The position numbers and the translations under genes were made by a program. The notes below the pieces were generated by a model. It was not told the origin of the DNA. It was given only the letters and a program-made list of their open reading frames with translations, and searched no databases. DNA of 64,000 nucleotides. Origin: Halobacillus karajensis (GTDB lineage Bacteria > Bacillota > Bacilli > Bacillales > Halobacillaceae). Of this stretch, positions 55,378 to 63,195 are shown piece by piece. Location of the stretch: positions 222,365-286,364 of the forward strand of contig NZ_FNWW01000006.1 of assembly GCF_900108515.1 (NCBI RefSeq). Direction: 5' to 3'. The first letter of the stretch is position 1. Each line of letters starts with the position of its first letter.

Positions 55378-56122
55378 ACTTTATGCGGTCGTCTCTTTCT
55401 TCGTCCGGGATGAGGGGGCAGGTAGGGCAGCATTTGGATTTATCCGCGTCGTGGAGCATATATTTCATACAGCAATGCTGGCGCACGTACGTTTCTTTTC
55501 CGTTTTCAGCCTGATAGAAGCGGAATTTGAAATGAAGCGGGTTATGTCGGTTCTTTTCGAACAGCTCTTGTGAGGTGAACCAATGAAAAACGGTATCGCG
55601 CCATTCATGATCTTCCTTCTCTTTCGTTAACATCCATTTACGCTGATGCAAATTGTGAGAAACAATGGAGCGCATATGAGTGATTTTACAGTTCGAAGCT
55701 TTGGCGGCTGATTGGAATAAGGGATGCAAATGTTCGGAGATAAAAGTATGAATGAATTCTTTTATTTTCTCTTCAGGTAAGTCCGTGATTTTATGAACGG
55801 CGTCTTCTTCAATCATGTAATTCATTGCATTTTTTTCTTTCATTTCAATGCCGATGTTTTCGGGATTCGCATCAATGATCAGTCCGTGCTTGATGATTGT
55901 TTCAAACAGACCCATGGTTAAGACAGAGTACATTTTACCGAACAATAATCCTGTGATGGCAAGGTTCGGGGCATTCAACTGTTGTTTTTGAGTCTCCAAC
56001 AAATCAATCATTGCCTGTTTATCTTTTATGAGATCATCGACTTTAAAATGAATGCGGTTCTGATATTCAGCCCCGATATACATCCGATGATCGTTCTGAA
56101 TTTGTTCGAAAACACGTGTCAT
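55376..56122 (-). CDS. FhuF-like ferric iron reductase / IucA-IucC C-terminal-type protein
   Basis: A 248-residue protein with the C-terminal iron-sulfur motif of FhuF: RQHCCMKYML ... CCPTCP (CC-x-CCxxC-like), which binds a 2Fe-2S cluster in that family. The N-terminal part is unlike known reductases by eye and resembles the C-terminal helper domain of IucA/IucC proteins. It probably reduces ferric siderophore in the cytosol to release iron. The start at 56122 follows GGGAG; a longer in-frame start is 18 bases upstream. A near-perfect Fur box lies about 40 bases before it, and the divergent siderophore synthetase operon starts 220 bases away. Confidence 0.75.
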   Translation of the reverse strand: MTRVFEQIQNDHRMYIGAEYQNRIHFKVDDLIKDKQAMIDLLETQKQQLNAPNLAITGLLFGKMYSVLTMGLFETIIKHGLIIDANPENIGIEMKEKNAMNYMIEEDAVHKITDLPEEKIKEFIHTFISEHLHPLFQSAAKASNCKITHMRSIVSHNLHQRKWMLTKEKEDHEWRDTVFHWFTSQELFEKNRHNPLHFKFRFYQAENGKETYVRQHCCMKYMLHDADKSKCCPTCPLIPDEERDDRIK

Positions 56123-56158
56123 ACCGATGTCTCCCAACATTTTGATAGTTTGTATTGC

Positions 56159-56173
56159 TGATAACTATTATCA
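56159..56173. promoter_or_regulatory. Fur box between the FhuF-like and siderophore genes
   Basis: Read on the minus strand, TGATAATAGTTATCA matches the 7-1-7 Fur consensus TGATAATNATTATCA at 13 of 14 defined positions. It sits in the divergent promoter region and may serve both directions. Confidence 0.8.
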
Positions 56174-56344
56174 ATTATAAAATAAATAATAACTTCGAAC
56201 AACTGAACGAGCATATTGGACAGGACCTTAGGAGTAAGCTTAGCCTATGAGTGAATAGCCGGCTGATTGCAATTCGTTGATTTAGGGAATAGGCAGCTTT
56301 ACAATACATAAGTACTATTATTTTCCTCTACAGAGGTGACCCAT

Positions 56345-58186
56345 ATGGAAGCATTGAAACTGATACAAAAACATTTCCCCCATCTCGAACAAAATTACAC
56401 CGCTAACGTAAAAAAAGCGAACAAAAGTGTCTTGCATCAATTGATTCAGGCTATTTTACGCGAACGTGTTTTTCCTTATGAGTGGAAATATAATCAAACC
56501 AAACTTATCATCGCTGTAAATGAATATGAACTGCATGTACCGGTTTCTAAAGTATACATATTACAGCATATTGATATACGAGGAGATATTATCCTCCAGA
56601 CTCGTCACGGAAAAAGGACGATCATTGAGACTGTAGAGGACTGTCTACGTTTACTTTTCCCGGGAAATAACCGGCCCGATTTTTATGAAGAAGTACGCAA
56701 TAGTGCAGAAAATTATGCCCTTGCTCTCACAGTTGCAGAACAGCGGAGGCGTCAGATTTATAAGGACGGAGAAAGTACTCTGTCTTTCGCACGTAAGCAA
56801 AAAAGTCCACTCACTTTTTTTGAACAGTGGGTCATTCAGGGCCACACCATTCATCCTTGTTCGCGAACAAGGATGGGGCTGAGTCCCGAGGATATAGCTA
56901 CCTATGCTCCTGAATGGGCAGCTCGTCCGGAAGTCATTCCTTTAATGGTGCATCAAGATCGTGTACATAGGACCTCAAGGTCGGGAGAAACGTTTAAATC
57001 GGTTCTATTTCAAGATTACCCTAAGCTTAAAACAGCTTTTCAGGATCATTGCAGATCCTATGGTCTGGATCCTGAGGATTACGAAATTCTCCCTGTGCAT
57101 CCTTGGCAATATCAGCATACGATCACCAGTCATTATAAAAAATCCCTGCAAAAAAAAGACATTCTCCCGATGAAAGACTATAGAATTTCGACGGCGGCGC
57201 TCATTTCGTTTCGTACCCTGGCGCCCTTAAATGATCGAAAAAAACATCATATTAAGACGGCGGTGAACGTTCAGATGACCAGTGCCATCCGTACCGTTTC
57301 AGCCGCGTCGACGAAAAATGGGCCTCTGTTATCACGTCTATTTCAAAGAATCTTTCAAGATGACACGCCCCTCGCGCGCAAGCTTTCTATAATGGGGGAG
57401 GTAAGTGGACTTCATTATCAGCCTGATCAATCGAAGGACCGTCATTTTTTACAAAAAAATGCGGCTGCTATTCTTCGCGAAAATCCAGAAAAGGACCTGG
57501 CCGATGGTGAAATGGCGATCCCGGGAGCTGCTTTGCTAGCCAGTTCTCCATTTTCTGAAGAGTTGATCGTAGAAGACCTGGCTCAGCAATATTCTTCTCC
57601 TGAAGCGTTTATTGCTGCTTATTCAGGAACGGTTCTGCCAGGTGTGCTTACATTGATGACCAAATATGGGATTAGTATGGAGGCACACTTACAAAATTGT
57701 GTGGTCATTTTTAAAGAAGGAAAACCGAAACGAGCGGTACTTCGTGACTATGGCGGTATTCGGATAATGAATGACCGCTTAGATCATTTCTTTGAGAACC
57801 AACCGATTGACCCAAGTACCAATCTTCTAACAACAGACCGTTCTGAGCTCTTGGATATATTTTCACATGCGCTTCTTCATAATCACTTGGGGGAGATCAT
57901 TGTAGCCCTGGCAAGAAACACCGCTGCCGATGAAAAAAGGATGTGGGCAGAAGTACGGAAAACGATTGAACAAACGTACAGGGAGTTGAAACGGGATCAG
58001 GCGGTCTTAAAAGAAGCTTTATTCGACATGGATGAACTATTTCAAAGGCCGGCATGGATGAAGGCGTTGGTGAAAATGCGTCTGTCCAATCAATTTACGG
58101 ATAACCTTTATATTGACATCCCGAGTCCGTTTCAGAAGAAGAAAGAGGTGAGCAGGGATGATTCTGCCATTGACCGATCATCTTAG
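56345..58186 (+). CDS. IucA/IucC-family siderophore synthetase (first)
   Basis: A 613-residue NRPS-independent siderophore (NIS) synthetase, which joins a carboxylic acid such as citrate to an amine or alcohol with ATP. Motifs of the family: WVIQGHTIHPCSRTRMG, LPVHPWQYQHT, ALISFRTLAPLND, VNVQMTSAIRTVSAA, YGISMEAHLQNCVVIFKEG and LRDYGGIRI, which contain the ATP/Mg contacts. The GTG at the open-frame start is inside the ribosome site, so ATG 56345 is chosen (AGAGGTGA upstream). It overlaps the second synthetase gene by 29 bases. Which citrate carboxyl and which amine it uses cannot be read. Confidence 0.9.
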   Translation: MEALKLIQKHFPHLEQNYTANVKKANKSVLHQLIQAILRERVFPYEWKYNQTKLIIAVNEYELHVPVSKVYILQHIDIRGDIILQTRHGKRTIIETVEDCLRLLFPGNNRPDFYEEVRNSAENYALALTVAEQRRRQIYKDGESTLSFARKQKSPLTFFEQWVIQGHTIHPCSRTRMGLSPEDIATYAPEWAARPEVIPLMVHQDRVHRTSRSGETFKSVLFQDYPKLKTAFQDHCRSYGLDPEDYEILPVHPWQYQHTITSHYKKSLQKKDILPMKDYRISTAALISFRTLAPLNDRKKHHIKTAVNVQMTSAIRTVSAASTKNGPLLSRLFQRIFQDDTPLARKLSIMGEVSGLHYQPDQSKDRHFLQKNAAAILRENPEKDLADGEMAIPGAALLASSPFSEELIVEDLAQQYSSPEAFIAAYSGTVLPGVLTLMTKYGISMEAHLQNCVVIFKEGKPKRAVLRDYGGIRIMNDRLDHFFENQPIDPSTNLLTTDRSELLDIFSHALLHNHLGEIIVALARNTAADEKRMWAEVRKTIEQTYRELKRDQAVLKEALFDMDELFQRPAWMKALVKMRLSNQFTDNLYIDIPSPFQKKKEVSRDDSAIDRSS

Positions 58187-60104
58187 GGGCTTGAATAAAG
58201 GCCTTTGGATGGAAGAAGAAAAGTGTGTGCAATTCCTAAAGGACCGTTTTCCCTCCCGTGTCTCTTGTTACTTTAGGAACTGTGAAAGAGCGAGAAAATC
58301 AATCCTCGCTAAATTGTCCAATTCTATTTTCAGGGAAAACCTTGAAGAGATTCAGACGAAAGCGATAGCGGTTGTAAAAAAAGAGGGGAACCTTTATGTC
58401 GACGGCTGTTTAAGTGAAGAAAAGCGAATACCAAAGGATGATTTAGTAGAAGGAAGGACTTACCAACTTATTCATCAGGGAGATAACCAAGTATTCTTTC
58501 CTATTAAGCGTATGTCCGCCTTTCAATTTGTTGAAGTCGGGGTGCCTCTAGTTAAGAGGAAGGGGACTCATGTGCGTTCAGTCGAGTCAGCTTCAGACCT
58601 TGTTCACCTTCTGTTTCAGGGAGAGAGTTACAAAAACGTTGATCGTTTCGTCCAAGAATTGAATAATGGGAGCGCCAATCTAGCCTTAGCTTATACGTTT
58701 CACGAAGAATGGAAAAAGAAGGTCAAGGAAGAAGCCGATCGTCTTGAGGTCTACAATTCTTTGGATTACGTATTAGAAAAGGGGAATGCTGCCCGTTTGT
58801 TCTATGAACAGCTCGTCGTCGAAGGTCACCACCTTCATCCCGGAGCAAAAACGAAGCTTGGGCTTACTTATAAAGATGCATGGAAATACTCACCAGAGTA
58901 TCATCAATCCTTTCCCATACGTTTGGTTGCCGTGAGAAAAGAACACATCCTTGCAAACGGAACTTCTTTTGCCTCCACCTTTCCTGAACTAAACGAGAAG
59001 GCGAAAGCTGAACTAAGAAACCTTGGGTGCTTGGAAAAACAATTTTTGATTCTTCCTGTCCACCCATGGCAATATGACCATGTGGTTCCGACGATTTATG
59101 ATCAAGAAATAGAGAATGGTGATATTGTGCTATTACCTAAAACACAACTGGAGGCTGAAGCAACTTCTTCGTTCAGGACGGTAGCACCAACAGGTGGGCA
59201 TTCGGTAGTGAAACTGGCGGTTAACAGTCAAATGACTTCAACAGTCCGATCAATTTCCACTCAGACGGCGTTGAACTCCACGGTTTTTTCAGAAATGATA
59301 CAACAAATCAAAGCCAATGAACCTCAATTAGAATCATTCGTTCCCTTAAATGAAAAGGGAGGTGCCGCTTTTCATTCGGAGGATGTGTTGAAGAGTCGGA
59401 ATTTAACGATGTTGATTCGTGAATCCATAGAAGATCATTTGGAAGAAGGGGAAGTTGCCGTTGCCGGCATGAGTCTTTATGCTGAATCCCCGATCAGTGA
59501 GCGTTCAGTTTTGCATGAACTTGTTCAGAAGCATCAGATCATTTCAAATCAAACCGAAGAACAGGCGGTGAGGGAATTTTTTACTTCTTATGTAAATCGA
59601 GTGCTCCCTGGTTATTTAACGATGATGGTTAAATATGGTGTCGCGCTAGAAGGTCATTTGCAAAACAGTATTCCTGTGTTTAAGAATGGACGGTTGAGCC
59701 GTTTCTTTTTCCGGGATTGGGGCGGGGCTCGTGTCTTTCCAGAGCGGCTTAGAAAACAAGGGATTTCTCCTAAGTTTGCAGCTGATTCAGTGAGTGTCAC
59801 GAATGACCATTCAACCATGCACAACAAGTTGTATTACACAGTTTTTCAAAACCATCTCGGGGAAATCATCAGGCAGCTGGTCCAGTATGCCGATATACCT
59901 GAGCAAACATTTTGGGCAGAAGTAAAGCACGTGTGTGAACGTGTACTCGATACATTGGCTGAGAGGAATGATCTTGTTGAACAAGTGGAAGAAGATCGGA
60001 AATATCTCTTTCAGGCAACGGTTATGCATAAATCCTTAACAAAAATGCGGCTAACGAATAGTCCAGGAGACGGATATAACGCCGTGCCTAATCCGCTGGT
60101 GTAA
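58158..60104 (+). CDS. IucA/IucC-family siderophore synthetase (second)
   Basis: A 648-residue NIS synthetase, paralogous to the preceding protein and starting within its 3' end. AGAGGTGAGCAGGG precedes the ATG. Motifs: VEGHHLHPGAKTKLG, LPVHPWQYDHVV, EATSSFRTVAPTGG, VNSQMTSTVRSIS, YGVALEGHLQNSIPVFKNG and FFRDWGGARVFPE. It has an N-terminal region of about 130 residues that is more divergent. Two synthetases usually act in sequence, giving a bis-amide of citrate or a mixed product. The following decarboxylase gene is 23 bases away. Confidence 0.9.
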   Translation: MILPLTDHLRGLNKGLWMEEEKCVQFLKDRFPSRVSCYFRNCERARKSILAKLSNSIFRENLEEIQTKAIAVVKKEGNLYVDGCLSEEKRIPKDDLVEGRTYQLIHQGDNQVFFPIKRMSAFQFVEVGVPLVKRKGTHVRSVESASDLVHLLFQGESYKNVDRFVQELNNGSANLALAYTFHEEWKKKVKEEADRLEVYNSLDYVLEKGNAARLFYEQLVVEGHHLHPGAKTKLGLTYKDAWKYSPEYHQSFPIRLVAVRKEHILANGTSFASTFPELNEKAKAELRNLGCLEKQFLILPVHPWQYDHVVPTIYDQEIENGDIVLLPKTQLEAEATSSFRTVAPTGGHSVVKLAVNSQMTSTVRSISTQTALNSTVFSEMIQQIKANEPQLESFVPLNEKGGAAFHSEDVLKSRNLTMLIRESIEDHLEEGEVAVAGMSLYAESPISERSVLHELVQKHQIISNQTEEQAVREFFTSYVNRVLPGYLTMMVKYGVALEGHLQNSIPVFKNGRLSRFFFRDWGGARVFPERLRKQGISPKFAADSVSVTNDHSTMHNKLYYTVFQNHLGEIIRQLVQYADIPEQTFWAEVKHVCERVLDTLAERNDLVEQVEEDRKYLFQATVMHKSLTKMRLTNSPGDGYNAVPNPLV

Positions 60105-60127
60105 AAGAAGGTCGGAGGGGTACTTAA

Positions 60128-61306
60128 ATGAAAATGGAACACTTTATAGAACAAAAAAAGCAACAGAGTAAGAAGCCGCTTTGCGCCTATCTTTATGATC
60201 TTAAGAAATTGAAAACCCATGCCTGTGAATTGAAGAACAGCCTGCCAGAATTTTGTCGACTGTTTTATGCAGTGAAGGCAAACCCGGATGAACGGTTCCT
60301 TTCTACACTAGCTCCCATTCTTGACGGATTTGAAGTGGCTTCAGGTGGGGAAATGGAAAAAGCAGCACGCTTTAAACGGCCTTTGTTGTTTGGGGCACCG
60401 GCAAAAAAAGACTGGGAATTGGTAAAAGCGATGGACTTAGGGGTAGAGGCTTTGAATGTGGAGAGCTTCCATGATTTAAATCGTATCGGATATCTATCTA
60501 ATCAAAGAGGGACGCCGACCCCAGTCCTGATCCGAGTAAACTTGAACCGGGATGTACCGGAAAGCCACCACATGATGTCAGGGGTCCCGACCCAGTTCGG
60601 TGTCGATGAGCGTGAGGTCCCATCCTTGTTACGGAAGGCTAAAAGCATGAATCATATTTCTATCAAAGGATTTCACTTTCACGCAATGTCTAACAATTTA
60701 AGTGCCCAAGCCCATCTGCGATTTGTGGAGAGTTGTCTGGGAAAATCCAAAACCTGGCGGGATCAATTTGATCTTCCCCTTTCTATGGTTGATGTTGGAG
60801 GTGGGATTGGGATAAATTACTGGAATCCGGAAGACCCTTTTGATTGGGTTACATTAGCTGCTGGCCTTCATAGACTGGAAGATCAAATGGATGGGCTGAC
60901 CCTTGTCCTTGAACTGGGTCGATTCTTAACGGCAGCGTGTGGAAGTTATGTGACTGAAGTACTCGATGTGAAGAAGAACCATGACCAGTCCTTTGCCCTC
61001 CTCCGTGGGGGTTCCCATCACCTTAGACTACCGGCCGCCTGGAAAATGAACCATCCTTTTCGAATCCACGCCATAGAAGAATGGCCATATCCGTTTGAGC
61101 GCCCGGAGGTGTATCACGAAAAGGTCACCATTACAGGAGAATTGTGCACCCCTAATGATGTACTCGTTAAGTCCGTGTACGTCCCGCGTTTGCGGGCCGG
61201 GGACGTCGTCATTTTTGAATATGCTGGCGCCTATGCTTGGACAATCTCCCATCATGAATTCTTAAGTCATCCAGAGCCGGAATTTGTTTACCTCCATGAA
61301 GCCTGA
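60128..61306 (+). CDS. Fold-III PLP-dependent decarboxylase of the siderophore locus (LysA/SbnH-like)
   Basis: A 392-residue member of the diaminopimelate/ornithine decarboxylase family. The PLP lysine is in LFYAVKANPD, GFEVASGGEMEKA binds phosphate, VDVGGGIGINYW contains the glycine loop, and GELCTPNDVL with the C-terminal VIFEYAGAYAWTIS supplies the substrate and dimer-interface cysteine. In the staphyloferrin B pathway SbnH makes an equivalent decarboxylation of a citryl-diaminopropionate intermediate. Here the adjacent synthetases suggest a decarboxylated amine block, possibly from ornithine, lysine or diaminopropionate. GGAGGGG lies before the ATG. The operon ends with a terminator. Confidence 0.85.
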   Translation: MKMEHFIEQKKQQSKKPLCAYLYDLKKLKTHACELKNSLPEFCRLFYAVKANPDERFLSTLAPILDGFEVASGGEMEKAARFKRPLLFGAPAKKDWELVKAMDLGVEALNVESFHDLNRIGYLSNQRGTPTPVLIRVNLNRDVPESHHMMSGVPTQFGVDEREVPSLLRKAKSMNHISIKGFHFHAMSNNLSAQAHLRFVESCLGKSKTWRDQFDLPLSMVDVGGGIGINYWNPEDPFDWVTLAAGLHRLEDQMDGLTLVLELGRFLTAACGSYVTEVLDVKKNHDQSFALLRGGSHHLRLPAAWKMNHPFRIHAIEEWPYPFERPEVYHEKVTITGELCTPNDVLVKSVYVPRLRAGDVVIFEYAGAYAWTISHHEFLSHPEPEFVYLHEA

Positions 61307-61334
61307 TCTCTCCTGAGATCGGGTTTTTGTTTTG
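61302..61334 (+). terminator. Terminator after the siderophore operon
   Basis: CCTGATCTC / GAGATCGGG stem (one G-T), TCCT loop, then TTTTTGTTTTG. Confidence 0.8.
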
Positions 61335-61383
61335 CTTTCTCTTTCCAAGATGAATAAAACGTCGTACAATCAAGGTTGTTTAG

Positions 61384-61402
61384 GATAATGATATTGTTTA
61401 TT
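61384..61402. promoter_or_regulatory. Fur-like box upstream of the 61.5-kb membrane protein
   Basis: GATAATGATATTGTTTATT matches the 19-bp Fur consensus at 15 positions; the left half is perfect. It lies about 100 bases before the ATG. Confidence 0.5.
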
Positions 61403-61500
61403 ATTCCAATGGACCCTGATTGAAGATTTTTTCAGGGGAAAAGTGTTTTCCTGATGACCAAAGGAACGAAACAGGGTGAAGGTAAAGGGGAAAGAAATAG

Positions 61501-62511
61501 ATGAGACAACAAGAGGAAAAGATGATCAATCCAGCAGCTGGCGCTATTGTTATGGCGATCGGTATCTTTCTTTACGGAGCAGGGGACCAATTTTTCCCCC
61601 ATGGAGAATGGTTGGCGTTTGGGTATTTGCTGCTTTCCATCATTATTTACGCTATGATTCTAAGACAAAGTTTTCAAAAGGGGTTTTGGAAACCTTTCTT
61701 AAATAATCCCGTAAATTCATTTGTTACCGGTTCATGGATTGCAGGATTATCTATATTAAGTCAAGTTCTTTTGAAATATTTACCAGCTCTAGATAAGGTG
61801 GTTGTCAGTATAGCAGTCATTAATTCTTTGTGTTGGTGCTTTTTTCTGTTTTTATGTGCTTATAATTTCAAAGAGCTGTGGCAGCGTCCGATGTTCAATA
61901 ATACCCATGGAGTTATCCTCCTGTCTACTGTTGCTACCCAGTCGCTCGTCATTTTGTGGGGGAAGTTGATCTCAACTCCCTCCCTTTTTCTTATTTATAG
62001 TGCGATCTTTCTAGGTCTCCTTCTGTATGTGAGCGGTCTGCTTCTGATACTGATCCGCTATTTGAAAAAAAGCTGGACGTTGGTAGAGGATTGGACAAAT
62101 ACAAACTGTATTATCCATGGAGCCTTATCGATTACAGGTTTAGCAATTGTGACTACAGGGGTATTCACGGAATCATTTGTTTTATTTTTTTGGCTTCTAG
62201 TTGCGGCATTAATTGTGATTGTAGAAGGATTTGAGGTGGTACGAGCATTTTCACGTGTGAGTGCATACGGGTGGAAAGATGGCCTCTTCACGTACCATGT
62301 GAGCCAGTGGTCTCGTAATTTTACGTTTGGTATGTTCTATGCATTTACAATGATCATGCTCGAGTCCCCTGTTTACCGAACAAGCTTTGCCGAGGAGCAG
62401 GAAGTTGTACAAATGATATGGGGGTGGGTTGTATTGACCGCCTTGGTATGGGAGTTGGTTTTATGGATTCATAGAGCGTATATGGATCAACGTAGAATTC
62501 CTTCTTCTTAA
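61501..62511 (+). CDS. Polytopic membrane protein, possibly TDT/TehA-family
   Basis: A 336-residue protein with about ten hydrophobic segments. VNSFVTGSWIAGLSILSQVLL resembles the conserved second helix of the TehA/SLAC1 anion-channel (C4-dicarboxylate/tellurite) family, but the match is by eye only. The ATG at 61501 follows AAAGGGGAAA; an alternative ATG at 61522 has GAGGAAAAG before it. It lies just after the siderophore operon terminator and behind a Fur-like box, so iron-responsive export (of siderophore or citrate) is a reasonable hypothesis. Confidence 0.65.
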   Translation: MRQQEEKMINPAAGAIVMAIGIFLYGAGDQFFPHGEWLAFGYLLLSIIIYAMILRQSFQKGFWKPFLNNPVNSFVTGSWIAGLSILSQVLLKYLPALDKVVVSIAVINSLCWCFFLFLCAYNFKELWQRPMFNNTHGVILLSTVATQSLVILWGKLISTPSLFLIYSAIFLGLLLYVSGLLLILIRYLKKSWTLVEDWTNTNCIIHGALSITGLAIVTTGVFTESFVLFFWLLVAALIVIVEGFEVVRAFSRVSAYGWKDGLFTYHVSQWSRNFTFGMFYAFTMIMLESPVYRTSFAEEQEVVQMIWGWVVLTALVWELVLWIHRAYMDQRRIPSS

Positions 62512-62598
62512 GATCTGTGCATCCTTGCAGTCTTTGAGTTAAAGACGTGTTAAGATAAAGGGAGAATGGTGTCGGATGAAGAGAGGAGAGGGGAGAAG

Positions 62599-63195
62599 AT
62601 GACGAAAAAGAATAAGAGAAAGAAGAAAACGCATGGGGGGGCGTTTCTTCTTCCTGTTTTCCTTCTGATCCTTGTCTATGTATCTATGAAAAGTCAACTG
62701 GGAGATGGAATGATGAGCAGCCTGACTGAGGGGGATGAAGGCCCTGACTTATCTCCTCAAGTGCTGCAATATGAAGACGAGGTTGCAATGTATGCCGAAC
62801 AAGAGGGGATTGGCGAATATACGGATATCTTGCTGGCCTTGATGATGCAAGAATCTGGGGGCAGGGGAAAAGATCCGATGCAGGCTTCGGAATCTTTATG
62901 TGGTTCAGTGGGCTGTATTGATGACCCCGAACACTCTATTAAACAAGGAGTTGCTTATTTTGCGGGGACATTGGAACAGGCGGATGGAGATGTTAAACTT
63001 GCGCTCCAATCGTATAATTTCGGACCTGGATTCATTGAATATGTAAGGAATCATGGAGGCACCTATACGCAAGAACTGGCCATCGAATTTTCCTCAAAGA
63101 AATATGATGAATTAAAGCATACGGGGAAATATAATTGCATTCGCCAGGAAGCGGAACAATACGAGGCGTGTTATGGGGACATTGTGCGCCCATAA
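62599..63195 (+). CDS. Lysozyme-family peptidoglycan hydrolase, 3' end interrupted by a group II intron
   Basis: A 198-residue open frame: a basic N-terminus, one membrane segment (FLLPVFLLILVYVSM) and a lysozyme domain of the CwlT/YddH N-terminal type with LLALMMQESGGRGKDPMQASES (catalytic glutamate) and LALQSYNFGPGFIEYV. The natural family ends with a conserved YGD..YV..VL stretch, but here the reading stops after CYGDI: the intron 5' end (GTGCG) begins at 63182, so the last residues VRP and the stop TAA come from the intron. ATG 62599 follows GGGGAGAAG. If the intron splices, the full product forms; otherwise a slightly truncated one. Confidence 0.8.
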   Translation: MTKKNKRKKKTHGGAFLLPVFLLILVYVSMKSQLGDGMMSSLTEGDEGPDLSPQVLQYEDEVAMYAEQEGIGEYTDILLALMMQESGGRGKDPMQASESLCGSVGCIDDPEHSIKQGVAYFAGTLEQADGDVKLALQSYNFGPGFIEYVRNHGGTYTQELAIEFSSKKYDELKHTGKYNCIRQEAEQYEACYGDIVRP

